Positions 8,228 through 17,462 of a stretch of DNA of 64,000 nt are shown here, in pieces. This DNA comes from DATHZQ01 sp965216945 (GTDB lineage: Bacteria; Actinomycetota; Acidimicrobiia; Spongiisociales; UBA5794): assembly GCA_965216945.1 (NCBI GenBank), contig CBDCGU010000003.1, forward strand, positions 2,728,001 through 2,792,000. Direction: 5' to 3'. Under the pieces are notes generated by a model. The model was not told where the DNA came from, searched no databases, and saw only the letters and a list, made by a program, of their open reading frames with translations. Positions within the stretch are counted from its first letter, which is position 1; every line of letters starts with the position of its first letter. The position numbers and the translations under genes are program-made.

Positions 8228-9484
8228 TCAGCGGTGGATTGACTCGATGACCCGCGTTGCTTCGACCAGTGCATCCTCGGCGGTGATCCTGGCTGCGATG
8301 GCGATCGCAGTGTCGCGGTAGGCCGGTTTGGCGGTCACGTCTCGAAGTGCGGCCTCCAAGGACCCGATCGACAACCCGCGCCAGGGTACGGGTGCAGGGC
8401 CAGTACCGGATGCGGCGACCCGCCATGCCCAGAACCGCTGGTCGCCGAAGAAGGGGACAACGATCTGGGGCAGACCGGCACCGAACGCGACCCCGGTGGT
8501 ACCGGCTCCGCCATGATGGACCACGGCTCGTATGTGTGGGAAGAGGACACGGTGAGGGACCTCGTCAACGACGACTACGTGCTCGTTCGCCACGTCGGAC
8601 GCCAGTCCACCCCAGCCCGTCGCCACCACCAACCGGACACCGGCCAGGCGACAGGCTTCGATCACGATCTCGGTGGCCCGACCGGCGTCGGAGGTTGCCA
8701 TCGACCCGAATCCCGCAAACACCGGTGGCTCTCCCGCGGCGAGGAACGAAACGAGATCAGGGGGCAGTTGCTCGTCCCGGTCCTGGAGGAACCAATAGCC
8801 GGTGACGTGATGCTGCGGCCCCCAGTCGGCAGGCTTGGGCACAACGTGACGCGAGAACGCAAAAAGGTGCGGTTCATGTCTGCGGCGCAGCTCAGGGCCG
8901 GGTCCGCGCCAGCCCACCGGGGGCAATCCCAGTTCGGCGATCCGCAGCCGGTTGACGGTGCGACGAACCGACTGCCAAGCCACCTGCTCGGCCAGGTGGT
9001 GAGTGGCCAGGTTGCCCCACGGACCGAACCGTCGACCAGCCAACGTCACTGTCGGGAATACTCTGGTGGGTGCATACGGCTGAAGGGCGGCCAGCACCGT
9101 CGGGGTCCCATACGCCTCACCGACGTGCCACGCCATGAACGCCAGCGGCGAATAGACCACCACGTCGGCATCCTCACACAGCGGCGAGACCGCCTCGACG
9201 AGATCTCCCAACCACGGCTCCAACATCTCCGAGAACCGTCGAACGAACCGAACCATGCCGCGGCTCGATGCAACCAGCTCCGCCGCCTGCTCCGATCGGA
9301 TCTGCTCGCGAGGATCCCCCGGCAACGTCTCAAACCGGAGCTCCCTGCCCTCCACCATCGCCCGGAACGCATCGTGGGTAGCGAACGTCAGCGAATACCC
9401 CTCCGACGCCAGGTGCTCCGCAAGTGCCAGGTACGGCTGCACGTCTCCACGCGACCCGACACACAAGACGGCTACCTTCGTCAC
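8228..9484 (-). CDS. UDP-glucosyltransferase-like glycosyltransferase (GT1/GT28, sterol-glucosyltransferase type)
   Basis: 418 residues with an ATG start (MTKVAVLCVGSRGDVQPYLALAEHL). GSRGDVQP is the N-terminal donor/acceptor loop of the sterol 3-beta-glucosyltransferase and macrolide/glycopeptide GT family. The C-terminal Rossmann domain has PPVFAGFGSM and the donor-binding signature VHHGGAGTTGVAF at about residue 323, followed by the P-F-F-G-D-Q-R-F-W block. It should transfer a sugar from an NDP-sugar to a small lipid or natural product. There is no biosynthetic cluster around it, and both flanks are non-coding or decayed, so the acceptor cannot be guessed. Confidence 0.87.
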   Translation of the reverse strand: MTKVAVLCVGSRGDVQPYLALAEHLASEGYSLTFATHDAFRAMVEGRELRFETLPGDPREQIRSEQAAELVASSRGMVRFVRRFSEMLEPWLGDLVEAVSPLCEDADVVVYSPLAFMAWHVGEAYGTPTVLAALQPYAPTRVFPTVTLAGRRFGPWGNLATHHLAEQVAWQSVRRTVNRLRIAELGLPPVGWRGPGPELRRRHEPHLFAFSRHVVPKPADWGPQHHVTGYWFLQDRDEQLPPDLVSFLAAGEPPVFAGFGSMATSDAGRATEIVIEACRLAGVRLVVATGWGGLASDVANEHVVVVDEVPHRVLFPHIRAVVHHGGAGTTGVAFGAGLPQIVVPFFGDQRFWAWRVAASGTGPAPVPWRGLSIGSLEAALRDVTAKPAYRDTAIAIAARITAEDALVEATRVIESIHR

Positions 9485-10009
9485 CCGCCCATACTCATCG
9501 ATGCTGGACGAGAACGCACCCGTCGCCGAACCGAGCCGATCGGGTGCCTCGGGGTGCGCTCAACGCGATCCGGAACTGATCCGGGTTCACAACACGCGAG
9601 CGCCCGAACCGGGAGGTCGAGCCGAGTCGCATCGCAATGAAGAACAGATAGGCCGTGAGGCATCGGCAGGATGGCGGCAGCGAGGGCGTCGGGGTCGGTC
9701 AGGTCGGCGGGCCTCCAAGGCACACGTACCAAACGTTGGCACCGGCGTCGAAGGTGGTCTGCGGGTTGCGGGGACCAACGAGTCAGCGCCGACATCTCCC
9801 CCGCAATTCGGTCGAGCCAAGGACATCACACTGTGTCTCCGACGATCCAGCCGGGGTCACGATCAGGGCCCGGCTTCGGCAGCGCCGATCGCCAAGGATC
9901 GACCACGGTGGCGAGTGTTATGCGTGGGTGGCGCCGCTGGCATTGAGCGCTCTACCGACGACCTGATGTCCGCACCCGACTTCAAACGACTCGTCGACAT
10001 CCTGACCGA
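9485..10009. other. Non-coding or degraded stretch
   Basis: Several frames stay open for 80-270 codons on both strands because of high GC. None shows a motif, a plausible ribosome-binding site or a hydrophobic pattern that supports a gene. Nothing recognisable was seen. Confidence 0.45.
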
Positions 10010-10366
10010 GGATCATCGGTCGGACATTCTCCAAGCGACGAGGCCCCCGCTGTTCCACCCGTTGCGGCCATGATCGCCATTACCCAGATCGCCGTGAGGT
10101 CGTCCGACCAAATGTCACCGAGACTGGCCTCGTAGTTGACGCCAAGAACGTTGACGGAGATGAAGACGCTTAGGAGGTATCCGAGCCGATGATGAGGCCA
10201 GCGGCTACGCCTCTAATGAACATCCAACCGGGCCGGCCTCCGGACTGTTGAGATACGGCAGAGACGCGAAGGCAACCGGCAAAGGGAGCCTCGTGACGAA
10301 CAGACCCCAGTGCCGCTTCATCACCAGCATGGTGCAGCCGGCGATCCAATCAACGTCACCCACCAT
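10010..10366 (-). pseudogene. Frameshifted remnant of a small membrane protein
   Basis: On the minus strand AGGAGG (10372-10377) lies 5 nt from an ATG at 10366. The frame reads MVGDVDWIAGCTMLVMKRHW and stops after about 57 codons. Continuing in the other two frames gives WMFIRGVAAGLIIGS and then YLLSVFISVNVLGV and LTAIWVMAIMAATGG, which look like membrane spans. Two frameshifts would join them into one protein of about 115 residues. This is an inference from the perfect Shine-Dalgarno site and hydrophobicity; the family is not recognised. Confidence 0.35.
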
Positions 10367-10510
10367 GTCGACCTCCTAGTCGTCCACCGGGAACGCGAAA
10401 AATGTGCGTCGCCGCATAGCGTTTCGTCGCGTAGAAATAGGGGGGGTAGAGCGGGTTCCGCGACCGTCGCGAAGCCCCGGTACGCCATCGCCCAGAAGGA
10501 AGGAGTGAGC

Positions 10511-10654
10511 GTGCACTCTCGTCGACTACTTCTCCTACTTGCCGCCTTGTCGCTGGTATTCGTCGCCCTGGCGGCGGCGCCCGCCAGCGCCACCCATTCC
10601 GACCAGGTTCCGCCTGAGCCTGAGCCGTCGGCAACGCTCGACCTGCTCGGTTAA
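10511..10654 (+). pseudogene. Signal-peptide part of the LVIVD/PA-domain protein, cut off by an in-frame TAA
   Basis: A GTG at 10511 with AGGAG 5 nt upstream starts MHSRRLLLLLAALSLVFVAL. The signal peptide ends APASA before THSDQVPPEPEPSATLDLLG. A TAA then appears at 10652-10654, in the same frame as the 540-residue protein that begins at 10661. Removing this one stop joins signal peptide and mature domain perfectly (…DLLG-x-SEVNLDGHTTDVW…). It is either a recent nonsense mutation, a sequencing error, or a readthrough site. A GTG at 10505 is an alternative start. Confidence 0.72.
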
Positions 10655-10660
10655 TCCGAA

Positions 10661-12283
10661 GTGAATCTGGACGGTCACACGACGGACGTATGGGCGTTGG
10701 GCAACTACGCATACCTCGGAGCATTCCACAACCCTGTGTGTTCGTTCGACATCACCGGCGTGCGGGTTATCGACATCAGCGATCCGACCGATCCGACCTT
10801 GGCGGCCTTCATTCCCGCCAGTCCCGGTTCCAGGAACAACGACGTCAAGGTGGCATCGCTTGACACGAGCAACTGGAGTGGCGACATCCTCGTTCGCACG
10901 AATGAGCAGTGTGGAACGCCATTCGTCCCGCGGACGCAATCGAACGGGGTTTCTGGGAACGCCGGCCGTGGCGGGATCGACATCTTCGATGTGACCGATC
11001 CGACCAAGCCGCACGCCCTCAAGCAGAACTTCCTGCCGAAGGCGAACGGCATCCACAACACGTACATCTGGCAAGATGGCAACGGCAACGCGTATCTGTT
11101 GGCGGTCGACGATGTGGCGCTGGATGACGTCATCGTCGTCGACATCACCAAGCCGCAGAGCCCGAAGGAGATCGCCCGCACGGGTCAGGCCGATTGGCCG
11201 TCCGACATCGCTGCGGAGATCGAGGGTCCCGCGATCTTCCTCCACGACGTGTGGGTGCAGAAGGTCGGCAACCAGTTCATCGCCTACTTGTCGTACTGGG
11301 ACGCCGGTCTCGTGCTGCTCGACGTCACCGATCCTGCCAACCCGGTCTTCCTCGGCGACAGCGTGTATCCCAACCCGGATCTGAGCGGGCTGCCGCCTGA
11401 GGGCAACGGCCACGTGGCTGTCCCCAACGCCGACGGATCGCTCGTGATCTTCGGTGATGAGGATCAGGCGAAATTCGCGTCCTTCATGACCTCAACCATC
11501 GATGGAGCAACGAGCACCAACAAGATCGGAACGGCGCTGTTCGGACCCGAGCCGCTCGCCAACTTCCCCGAGCCGGGCGACGTCGTTGCCGCCGCCGATG
11601 CGTTCGGCTGCAGCGCAGGCGACTTCGATCCGGCGCCGGGTGGAGCGGCCGACGTCGTGATCATCGAGCGGGGAGCATGCTTCTTCTCGACGAAGGCAGC
11701 CAACGCACAAGCCGCCGGCTACGACGCCTACATCGTGTTCAACGACGCCGCCCGTGGCGACGGGATCACCAACATGTCCGCTGGGACTGCGGATGTCATC
11801 ACGATTCCGGGCATCTTCGTCGGTAACACGCTGGGGAACGCCATGCGGAACGCCCTCGAAGGAGGGCTCACGGTGACCGTCGACTCTGTGTTCGGCAGCG
11901 AAGACGGTGAGGGCTTCATGCGAGTCCTCGACGTGACAGATCCGTCGAACATCGTCGAGGTGGGCACGTACGCCACAGAGCGCACGCTGCCGCCGCAGAA
12001 CGCGCTGTCGATGGGCACTCGGGACGCTCACAACGTCGTCGTCGATGGTGAGCTGGCCTATTGGGCTTGGTACTACGAGGGCATCCGTGTCATCGACTTC
12101 TCCGACTGTGACGCCGGCGACGGCTTCGCCGGATGCACGCCGGTGGAGGTCGCCCACTGGGGCGGCGGCGCAGTGCCACCCGACACCTTCTGGGGCGTGT
12201 ACGTCCACGAGCTCCCATCAGGGCAGAAGGTCGTGCTGGGAAGCGGCCGCGACCATGGGCTGTACATCTTCGCCACCCCATAG
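10661..12283 (+). CDS. Secreted-type LVIVD-repeat protein with inserted PA domain (main part)
   Basis: 540 residues from a GTG that has no ribosome-binding site; the natural start is probably at 10511. At least six LVIVD-type blades are visible: VRVIDISDPTDPTLAAF, IDIFDVTDPTKPHAL, VIVVDITKPQSPKEIA, LVLLDVTDPANPVFLG, MRVLDVTDPSNIVEVG and IRVIDFSDC. They form a beta-propeller of the kind found on actinobacterial cell surfaces. Between blades four and five, at about residues 300-400, lies a protease-associated (PA) domain: ADVVIIERGACFFSTKAANAQAAGYDAYIVFND. PA domains usually modify or recruit proteases or bind peptides. No protease active site is seen. The role is unknown; probably a surface binding protein. 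Confidence 0.82.
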   Translation: MNLDGHTTDVWALGNYAYLGAFHNPVCSFDITGVRVIDISDPTDPTLAAFIPASPGSRNNDVKVASLDTSNWSGDILVRTNEQCGTPFVPRTQSNGVSGNAGRGGIDIFDVTDPTKPHALKQNFLPKANGIHNTYIWQDGNGNAYLLAVDDVALDDVIVVDITKPQSPKEIARTGQADWPSDIAAEIEGPAIFLHDVWVQKVGNQFIAYLSYWDAGLVLLDVTDPANPVFLGDSVYPNPDLSGLPPEGNGHVAVPNADGSLVIFGDEDQAKFASFMTSTIDGATSTNKIGTALFGPEPLANFPEPGDVVAAADAFGCSAGDFDPAPGGAADVVIIERGACFFSTKAANAQAAGYDAYIVFNDAARGDGITNMSAGTADVITIPGIFVGNTLGNAMRNALEGGLTVTVDSVFGSEDGEGFMRVLDVTDPSNIVEVGTYATERTLPPQNALSMGTRDAHNVVVDGELAYWAWYYEGIRVIDFSDCDAGDGFAGCTPVEVAHWGGGAVPPDTFWGVYVHELPSGQKVVLGSGRDHGLYIFATP

Positions 12284-12309
12284 TCAGAACCCGGATCACG
12301 GAGTGAGCG

Positions 12310-12333
12310 CTTGGGGGCCTGCGGGCCCCCAAG
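12310..12333 (+). terminator. 10-bp hairpin with TGCG loop
   Basis: CTTGGGGGCC (12310-12319) pairs perfectly with GGCCCCCAAG (12324-12333) across a 4-nt TGCG loop, 26 nt after the LVIVD/PA gene. A strong intrinsic-type hairpin without a T-tract. Confidence 0.72.
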
Positions 12334-13037
12334 CCGCGACCTGGGATCTGTCGAGTTCCCGTCGGCTCGATCACTGGTTGCGTCACGGGTGACACCAAGG
12401 CCGCGCAACGCCTGATCGCGGCGGACGTGGCGTGGGCGATGCGCACGATCGAGATGGACGACGTGTTCGGCCCGAGGATGGCTTCGTCGGCACCGACAAT
12501 GTCGAGCTCGAGAAGATCGACTGCTTCAACTCCTCGTTCTCGACAAGCACCTCGACCATGAGTTGCCGGTCGTCCATGGCGTCGACTCGAGGCCCGTGCC
12601 GGAGAGTGGAGCGTCACGAGCTGGCGACGCTTCGGGCGCGGGGATGTCGAGCCGGCGTCCCCGAGCCCTATCGGGAGCCGCCCCCAAGATTCGGGTGTTG
12701 CCGCGTGCATCGCAGGCGCAGGTCCGAAGGAAGGCTCACCGTCACGGCGCGTGCGGCTTCGACCACTCGTGCATGGCTGTGTGCTGTCGAGCGCTCAACG
12801 CACCCGACAGCCTCGTTTGCACTCACCCACGACCCGCACCGAACGCCCGATCTGGAGCAGTAACGAACCTCTCACCGAACCACTCATAGCGGCACGTACC
12901 CGCTCGTTTACGCCGGTCGCTCGCTCGGCCGGGCGATTCAGCCGCTGCTAGTGCCGGGTCGGCTCGGAACGGGGTGCGCCAGATCGCTCCGGGCGGTGGC
13001 TGATCTGGGCGCCCCATCCAGCGGATCTTGTCTCAGT
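12334..13037. other. 700-bp stretch with no supported gene
   Basis: A short plus-strand piece near 12395-12460 (AAQRLIAADVAWAMRTIEMDDVF) looks like the inside of a real protein but is not embedded in a gene with a start. It may be a remnant. The rest shows nothing. Confidence 0.4.
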
Positions 13038-15722
13038 TCATCTGGGGGCGGGTTCGTGGCCGAGCCGGCGGATAGTCCAGTCGATGCCTTCGTCGGGCTC
13101 CATGGTCCGGCCCTGGGCAACGGCGGCCTCCCACGAGTCGAGTGCGCCGTCGCTGCGGGCGAGGTCGATCGCCATGGCCGTCGCGTAGCTGTCGGCGGCA
13201 GCCTGTGTGTGGTCCTCATAGGGTGCGATCACCATGTTGAGCCGTTCTCGGATAGCTTGCGTGATGCCAACGACGATGCACGTGGCTTCCGGGTCGCCCA
13301 TTCGTGCGAGCAGGATCGCCGCGGCACCGAGTGCGTGGGTCATGCAGGCGTAGTTGTTGATCTGGCGAAACGCCTCGAGGGATTCCACCATGCGTTGCGT
13401 AGCGCGGTCTCCGGTCTCGTTGCGCCAAGCGACAGACACGAGAGCCTCGGAGGCGTGTCCGACCATGTTCGGAACCTTGATTGCATCCGCCGCTTCAGCG
13501 AAGCGTTCCGTGTACTCGCGCGCGGCTTCGTGCTCGCCTGCGACACCGAGTGCGGATCCGAGCAGCAATGTTGTATAGAGGGCGCCCGCTTGGTCACCGG
13601 ATCGGCCGTGGGTGGCGAGCGCTCGCTTGAAGATCGCAACCGTGTCGTCGATGGGACGTAGCCCCCACCCAACGACACCGTCGTAGAAGAACGCCCAGCC
13701 CAATCCGCGGTCGTCGCCGAGTTCGGTGAACAGGGCCTGTGCTTCGGCGAGACGTTCGACTCCTTCTCGATAGCGGCACGCACGCACGCACAGCATTCCA
13801 CCGATGCCGGATTGGAGCCTGGCTCGCGTCTTGGTCGGCAGGTCCGGCCCGGCCGTGTCGAGCAGAGCAACCGATAGGTCGTATCCCTCTGCGAGGAAGG
13901 AGCGGGCGTCGCTCATCGTGAGGGTGTCGCCTTCCATGGCGTTCATCCAAAAGAAACGGGTCAACGCTCCGGCCGCAGCGGCACCCGAAACAGGATCATG
14001 GTGCATTGCCCAGGACAACGCGACCCGGATGTTGCTGATCTCGGCCCGGAAGCGTCGCAACCACAAGAGCTGGTCCCTACCTTCGAGCTCCCGGCCGCCG
14101 CGCCTGGCGAGGTCGGTGAGCCAAGCCAGGTGGTCTCGTCGCGCCTTTTCAGACTCGTTGTGCTGGTCGAGGAGTTCGACACCGAGTTGTCGGATGGTCT
14201 CCAACATCCGATATCGGCCCTGCCGATGCTGCACCAACGACTGAGCAACGAGATGATCCAGCAGGTCCAAGACGTCGGTGTCTTCGGACAACCCCGCTCC
14301 GATGGATTCAGCCGCCTCGAGGTCGAACCCACCGACAAACACCGAAAGGCGACGAAAGAGCCGCTGCTCGTCGGTCCCGAGCAGTTCGTACGACCACATG
14401 ATCGTGTCCCTCAGAGTCTGATGGCGAGGGTCATCGCCGCCCGTGTCGCGCTTGAGCACCCGGAACCGATCGTCAAGTCTCCGATCCAGCTCCTCCACGC
14501 TCATCGACCGCAGCCGGGCACACGCCAACTCGATCGCCAGTGGCAAGCCGTCGAGGCGACGACACACATCTGTCACGACGCTCGCGTTGTCTTCCGTCAC
14601 CGTGAACCCGGCGTCGGCAGCCATCGCGTACGCAGTGAACAAGGTCCCTGCTGCTGACGCTTCAACGGACTCGACGGTGCTGTCATCGGGCAGCGTCAAT
14701 GTGGGAATCCGCCACACCTGCTCCCCCCGGACACCGAGCGGGATGCGAGACGTCGCCAGGAGCACGAGCTGTTCCGAAGCGGCCAGCACGCGAGCAACCA
14801 GGGCCGCCAACTCGGCGCGGAGATGCTCACAGTTGTCCAAAACCAACAACATGCGCTGCCCTCGAAGCGCTTCCACCAAGACCTCGATTGAATCGCGATC
14901 CGCACGGGCCGGATGACGAATCGTCCCCAGCACTTCCGTTGCGATCCGCCGACCGTCACTCAGCCCGGCCAACTCGACCAACCACACCCCCGCCGGATAG
15001 CCCCGAGCCACTCGGCGAGCCACCTCCAAACCGAGGGTGGTCTTGCCTGCTCCACCCGTACCCGTAATCGTCACCAGTCGGCCACGGCCCATCGCAACCG
15101 TGACCTGCTCCAACTCTCGCTCCCGGCCAATGATCGGGCCCGTCGCCGCGGGAACGTTGCTGGGAATCGACTCGGTACGAAGCGGAGGGAACGCTTCGAC
15201 GAGACCGGCGGCGGTGACCTGGAAGACCCGCTCCGGACGAGCAAGGCCCCGAAGATGATGCTCCCCCAGGTCACGAAACACGATTCCCGGCGCCCGGTCG
15301 ACCGCCAACGCCTCAGTCGCGGCCGACACGAGGATCTGCCCGCCATGACCCGCTGCTTCGAGCCGAGCCGCACGATTCACCGTCGGGCCGACGTAGTCAC
15401 CGGCATGCGTCTCTGCAGGCCCGGTATGCACCCCCATCCGGGACGCCACGCCCCCCTCGACCTCCGGCCAGGCCGCCTCACCAATCCCGAGCTGCGCCGC
15501 CACCGCAGCAGCCACCCCATCAGCCGGATCCTCGAATACCGCCATGAAGCCGTCACCGGTCTTCTTCACCACATGTCCACCGTGCGCAGCCACCGCATCG
15601 GCGACAATGACGTCATGACGATCCAGGGCAACTCGCATGGCGTCCCGCGCCCGATCCCACCGTTGCGTGCTCCCCACCACATCAGTGAACAGAAAGGTCA
15701 AAACCCCAGACCGCGGCAGCAA
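13038..15722 (-). CDS. Class III adenylate cyclase fused to NB-ARC-type ATPase and TPR-like domain
   Basis: 894 residues. The TTG start follows GGAGG with 5-nt spacing and opens on the cyclase domain (VLTFLFTDVVGSTQRW). All catalytic positions are present: metal aspartates D14 and D57, adenine-selecting K54 and D109, transition-state N116 and R120. The domain should therefore make cAMP. Residues ~200-520 are a STAND/NB-ARC NTPase with Walker A GTGGAGKTTL (about residue 220), Walker B LLVLDNCEHL and sensor LLATSRIPLGVRGE. The remaining ~370 residues are alpha-helical TPR-like repeats (ALFTELGDDRGLGWAFFYDG and similar). No helix-turn-helix is seen at the end, unlike LuxR-type relatives. Such proteins are common in actinobacteria as cyclase-coupled sensors; the ligand is unknown. 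Confidence 0.88.
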   Translation of the reverse strand: MLPRSGVLTFLFTDVVGSTQRWDRARDAMRVALDRHDVIVADAVAAHGGHVVKKTGDGFMAVFEDPADGVAAAVAAQLGIGEAAWPEVEGGVASRMGVHTGPAETHAGDYVGPTVNRAARLEAAGHGGQILVSAATEALAVDRAPGIVFRDLGEHHLRGLARPERVFQVTAAGLVEAFPPLRTESIPSNVPAATGPIIGRERELEQVTVAMGRGRLVTITGTGGAGKTTLGLEVARRVARGYPAGVWLVELAGLSDGRRIATEVLGTIRHPARADRDSIEVLVEALRGQRMLLVLDNCEHLRAELAALVARVLAASEQLVLLATSRIPLGVRGEQVWRIPTLTLPDDSTVESVEASAAGTLFTAYAMAADAGFTVTEDNASVVTDVCRRLDGLPLAIELACARLRSMSVEELDRRLDDRFRVLKRDTGGDDPRHQTLRDTIMWSYELLGTDEQRLFRRLSVFVGGFDLEAAESIGAGLSEDTDVLDLLDHLVAQSLVQHRQGRYRMLETIRQLGVELLDQHNESEKARRDHLAWLTDLARRGGRELEGRDQLLWLRRFRAEISNIRVALSWAMHHDPVSGAAAAGALTRFFWMNAMEGDTLTMSDARSFLAEGYDLSVALLDTAGPDLPTKTRARLQSGIGGMLCVRACRYREGVERLAEAQALFTELGDDRGLGWAFFYDGVVGWGLRPIDDTVAIFKRALATHGRSGDQAGALYTTLLLGSALGVAGEHEAAREYTERFAEAADAIKVPNMVGHASEALVSVAWRNETGDRATQRMVESLEAFRQINNYACMTHALGAAAILLARMGDPEATCIVVGITQAIRERLNMVIAPYEDHTQAAADSYATAMAIDLARSDGALDSWEAAVAQGRTMEPDEGIDWTIRRLGHEPAPR

Positions 15723-15843
15723 CAGGGCCTCCAGCCAGACGACACGATCACCCTACGCGCCACACAGTCCCGACGCCGACGAGAGGAGAAGGTCCCGTAT
15801 CCGGGAACGGCACTGGTGCGTGCGGCGACCACCTGCATCAAGG

Positions 15844-16129
15844 GGCTATCTTCTCGCCGTTGATCGGATCCTCGAGAGCGGACTGGTCGCCCGGTGTACA
15901 CCGACGGATCTCGAGGCCGGCTACGCCTCACCCACCCCTGCGGATCATCGCGCCATGCGCCGGTTCCGCGCTGTGTGGCCGCTGGTGGCAGTGGACCAAC
16001 CTCCTCATCGCGGCCGCGGCGGAAGCAGCCGGACTGGTTGTCCTCCACTACGACCACGACTTCGACCTGATCGCCGGCGTGACCGGCCAACCCACGGAAT
16101 GGATCGTGCCTGCTGGAACCGTCCCTTGA
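15844..16129 (+). pseudogene. Decayed VapC (PIN-domain) toxin
   Basis: Two frames carry adjoining pieces of an actinobacterial VapC. The first reads VDRILESGLVARCTPTDLEA and ends VWPLVAVDQ near 15999. The second, shifted by one frame, continues TNLLIAAAAEAAGLVVLHYD and ends TGQPTEWIVPAGTVP at the stop 16127-16129. In intact VapC about 25 residues (the alpha helix and a KxPD segment) lie between VAVDQ and the LLIAA motif; here they are missing. So an internal deletion with frame change has occurred at about 15995. The N-terminal VDTSVW segment with the first metal aspartate and the antitoxin gene are also gone. Confidence 0.7.
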
Positions 16130-16254
16130 CGCCGCCACATTGCCTGTGCCACCCCGTTCGGGCGAGCCACGCCGATCACCAAACCGGGACACAAACACAC
16201 AATCCGTCGAGTGCACCGGATCGGCGCGTTTGGGGCACGCACCGACTCTGTGCG

Positions 16255-16344
16255 CTCTTGGTCGCCTACCTCAGTCATGAACCTGGTTGAGTCGACGATG
16301 TCGGTGAATGTCACGGTGCGGAAGCCTGGCGGTCGGGCGGGCAC
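16255..16344 (-). pseudogene. 5' fragment of a class III nucleotide cyclase gene
   Basis: From a GTG at 16344 the minus strand reads PPGFRTVTFTDIVDSTRFM then TEVGDQ. This is the first strand and metal-binding motif (T-F-T-D-I-V-D-S-T) of class III cyclases, and the reading then runs into unrelated sequence. Only about 30 residues remain. It is not a copy of the intact cyclase at 13038-15722, whose corresponding segment is LTFLFTDVVGSTQRW, so a second cyclase gene once stood here. Confidence 0.6.
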
Positions 16345-16379
16345 GCGCTCCGGCCTCCTGGAGCCGTTATGGTCGAGGG

Positions 16380-17462
16380 ATGGCGGACGATGACGTGCGG
16401 GGAGTCTTCAAAGGTGTGCTCAAGCGCCTCGACGTCGACGATCTCGAGCCCAAGGACCAGGCGCTGTTCGACGAACTCTTCCCCGGGTTCAGGCAGACGG
16501 ACGAGCGTATCCGAAGCTGGTTCGACGACAACCCCGTACAGGTGATCACGGGCCGCAACGATTCCACGTGGGAGGGTCACGGCCGGTACGGCCGGTTCGC
16601 CGGCCTCAGCCTGGGTCCTGGGCGGTACTACACGGTGTGCCGGGACAAGTCCGGCGCCGACGGGGGCACGCTGCTGAGGGAGCTCCTGACGTACTGGTAC
16701 TTTGCGGACGATCTCTGGAAAGACAACCGGCTGCTGGTACCGGAGCTCACCGACACGACCGCCGACCCGGACTCGATCTCCCCGCAGCTCGTGATAGATG
16801 TCCAGAGGTACGTCCGTAAGCGTGCTCTGCTCGGAGCAAAGGTGAAGCCTGCCGGGCGCATCCGCCTGGCGTTTCCTCTCTCTGTGGACAAAGTCAAGAT
16901 CAAGAACGTGGTCGATCTGCGCTTGCCGGACACGCAACGATGGTTCCTGAAGCGCTTCAGGAAGCTGGAGGAGAAAGCAAGCGAACGCGGGGTCAAACTC
17001 GACACGGGCCTCACCGTGAAACACCCCAAGTTCGACGTTCGCCGCCCCAAGACCTTCGTCGACCTCCTGCCCACGCTCGTAGAGCCCGGCCCGGGTGGGA
17101 CGATGTTCAGCCAGGCGGTTGGAGTCTGGCTGCGCAGCAACGGCGTAGCCGGCCTCGTGTACCCCTCTGCCCGATGCGACGTGACGTTCGTCCCGGACCG
17201 GAAGGCGAGCAGGTCCGAGGGCTGGAACTTCGTCGACTACCGCGGTGCGTCCGCCACCGAGAGCGAGGACCTCTTCGGCCGGCTGCCGAGATTCATCCGC
17301 TCAAATGAGATCGGGATCACCATTGCCAGCGACGGGGGCTCCGGGTGGGCGATCGAGGGCGCGGAATCCGGGGAGTTCGGTCGGTTCGAGATCAAGCGCC
17401 AGCAGATGCTCGGCCAGATCCCGGTCAACGTGCCTGATCCGCGCTACAACCGGTTCAAGTGA
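16380..17462 (+). CDS. Unrecognised protein with RES-like C-terminal segment
   Basis: 360 residues. Soluble, charged, no signal or membrane span. I do not recognise the N-terminal half. A stretch near residue 70 (YGRFAGLSLGPGRYYTVCRD then GTLLRELLTYW) and one near 250 (AVGVWLRSNGVAGLVYPSAR) recall RES domains, where a YxA-x-E segment and a G-(I/L)-x-YPS-x-R segment surround the NAD-hydrolysing site. Spacing and the rest differ, so this is only a hint. The chosen ATG has a weak upstream GAGGG at very short spacing. It stands alone between the vapC/cyclase remnants and a convergent methyltransferase gene. Confidence 0.6.
   Translation: MADDDVRGVFKGVLKRLDVDDLEPKDQALFDELFPGFRQTDERIRSWFDDNPVQVITGRNDSTWEGHGRYGRFAGLSLGPGRYYTVCRDKSGADGGTLLRELLTYWYFADDLWKDNRLLVPELTDTTADPDSISPQLVIDVQRYVRKRALLGAKVKPAGRIRLAFPLSVDKVKIKNVVDLRLPDTQRWFLKRFRKLEEKASERGVKLDTGLTVKHPKFDVRRPKTFVDLLPTLVEPGPGGTMFSQAVGVWLRSNGVAGLVYPSARCDVTFVPDRKASRSEGWNFVDYRGASATESEDLFGRLPRFIRSNEIGITIASDGGSGWAIEGAESGEFGRFEIKRQQMLGQIPVNVPDPRYNRFK

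Noticed and set aside
12395..12460. Protein-like plus-strand segment that might be part of a transposase or endonuclease.
   Set aside because: Too short (about 25 codons), no start, and no conserved motif.
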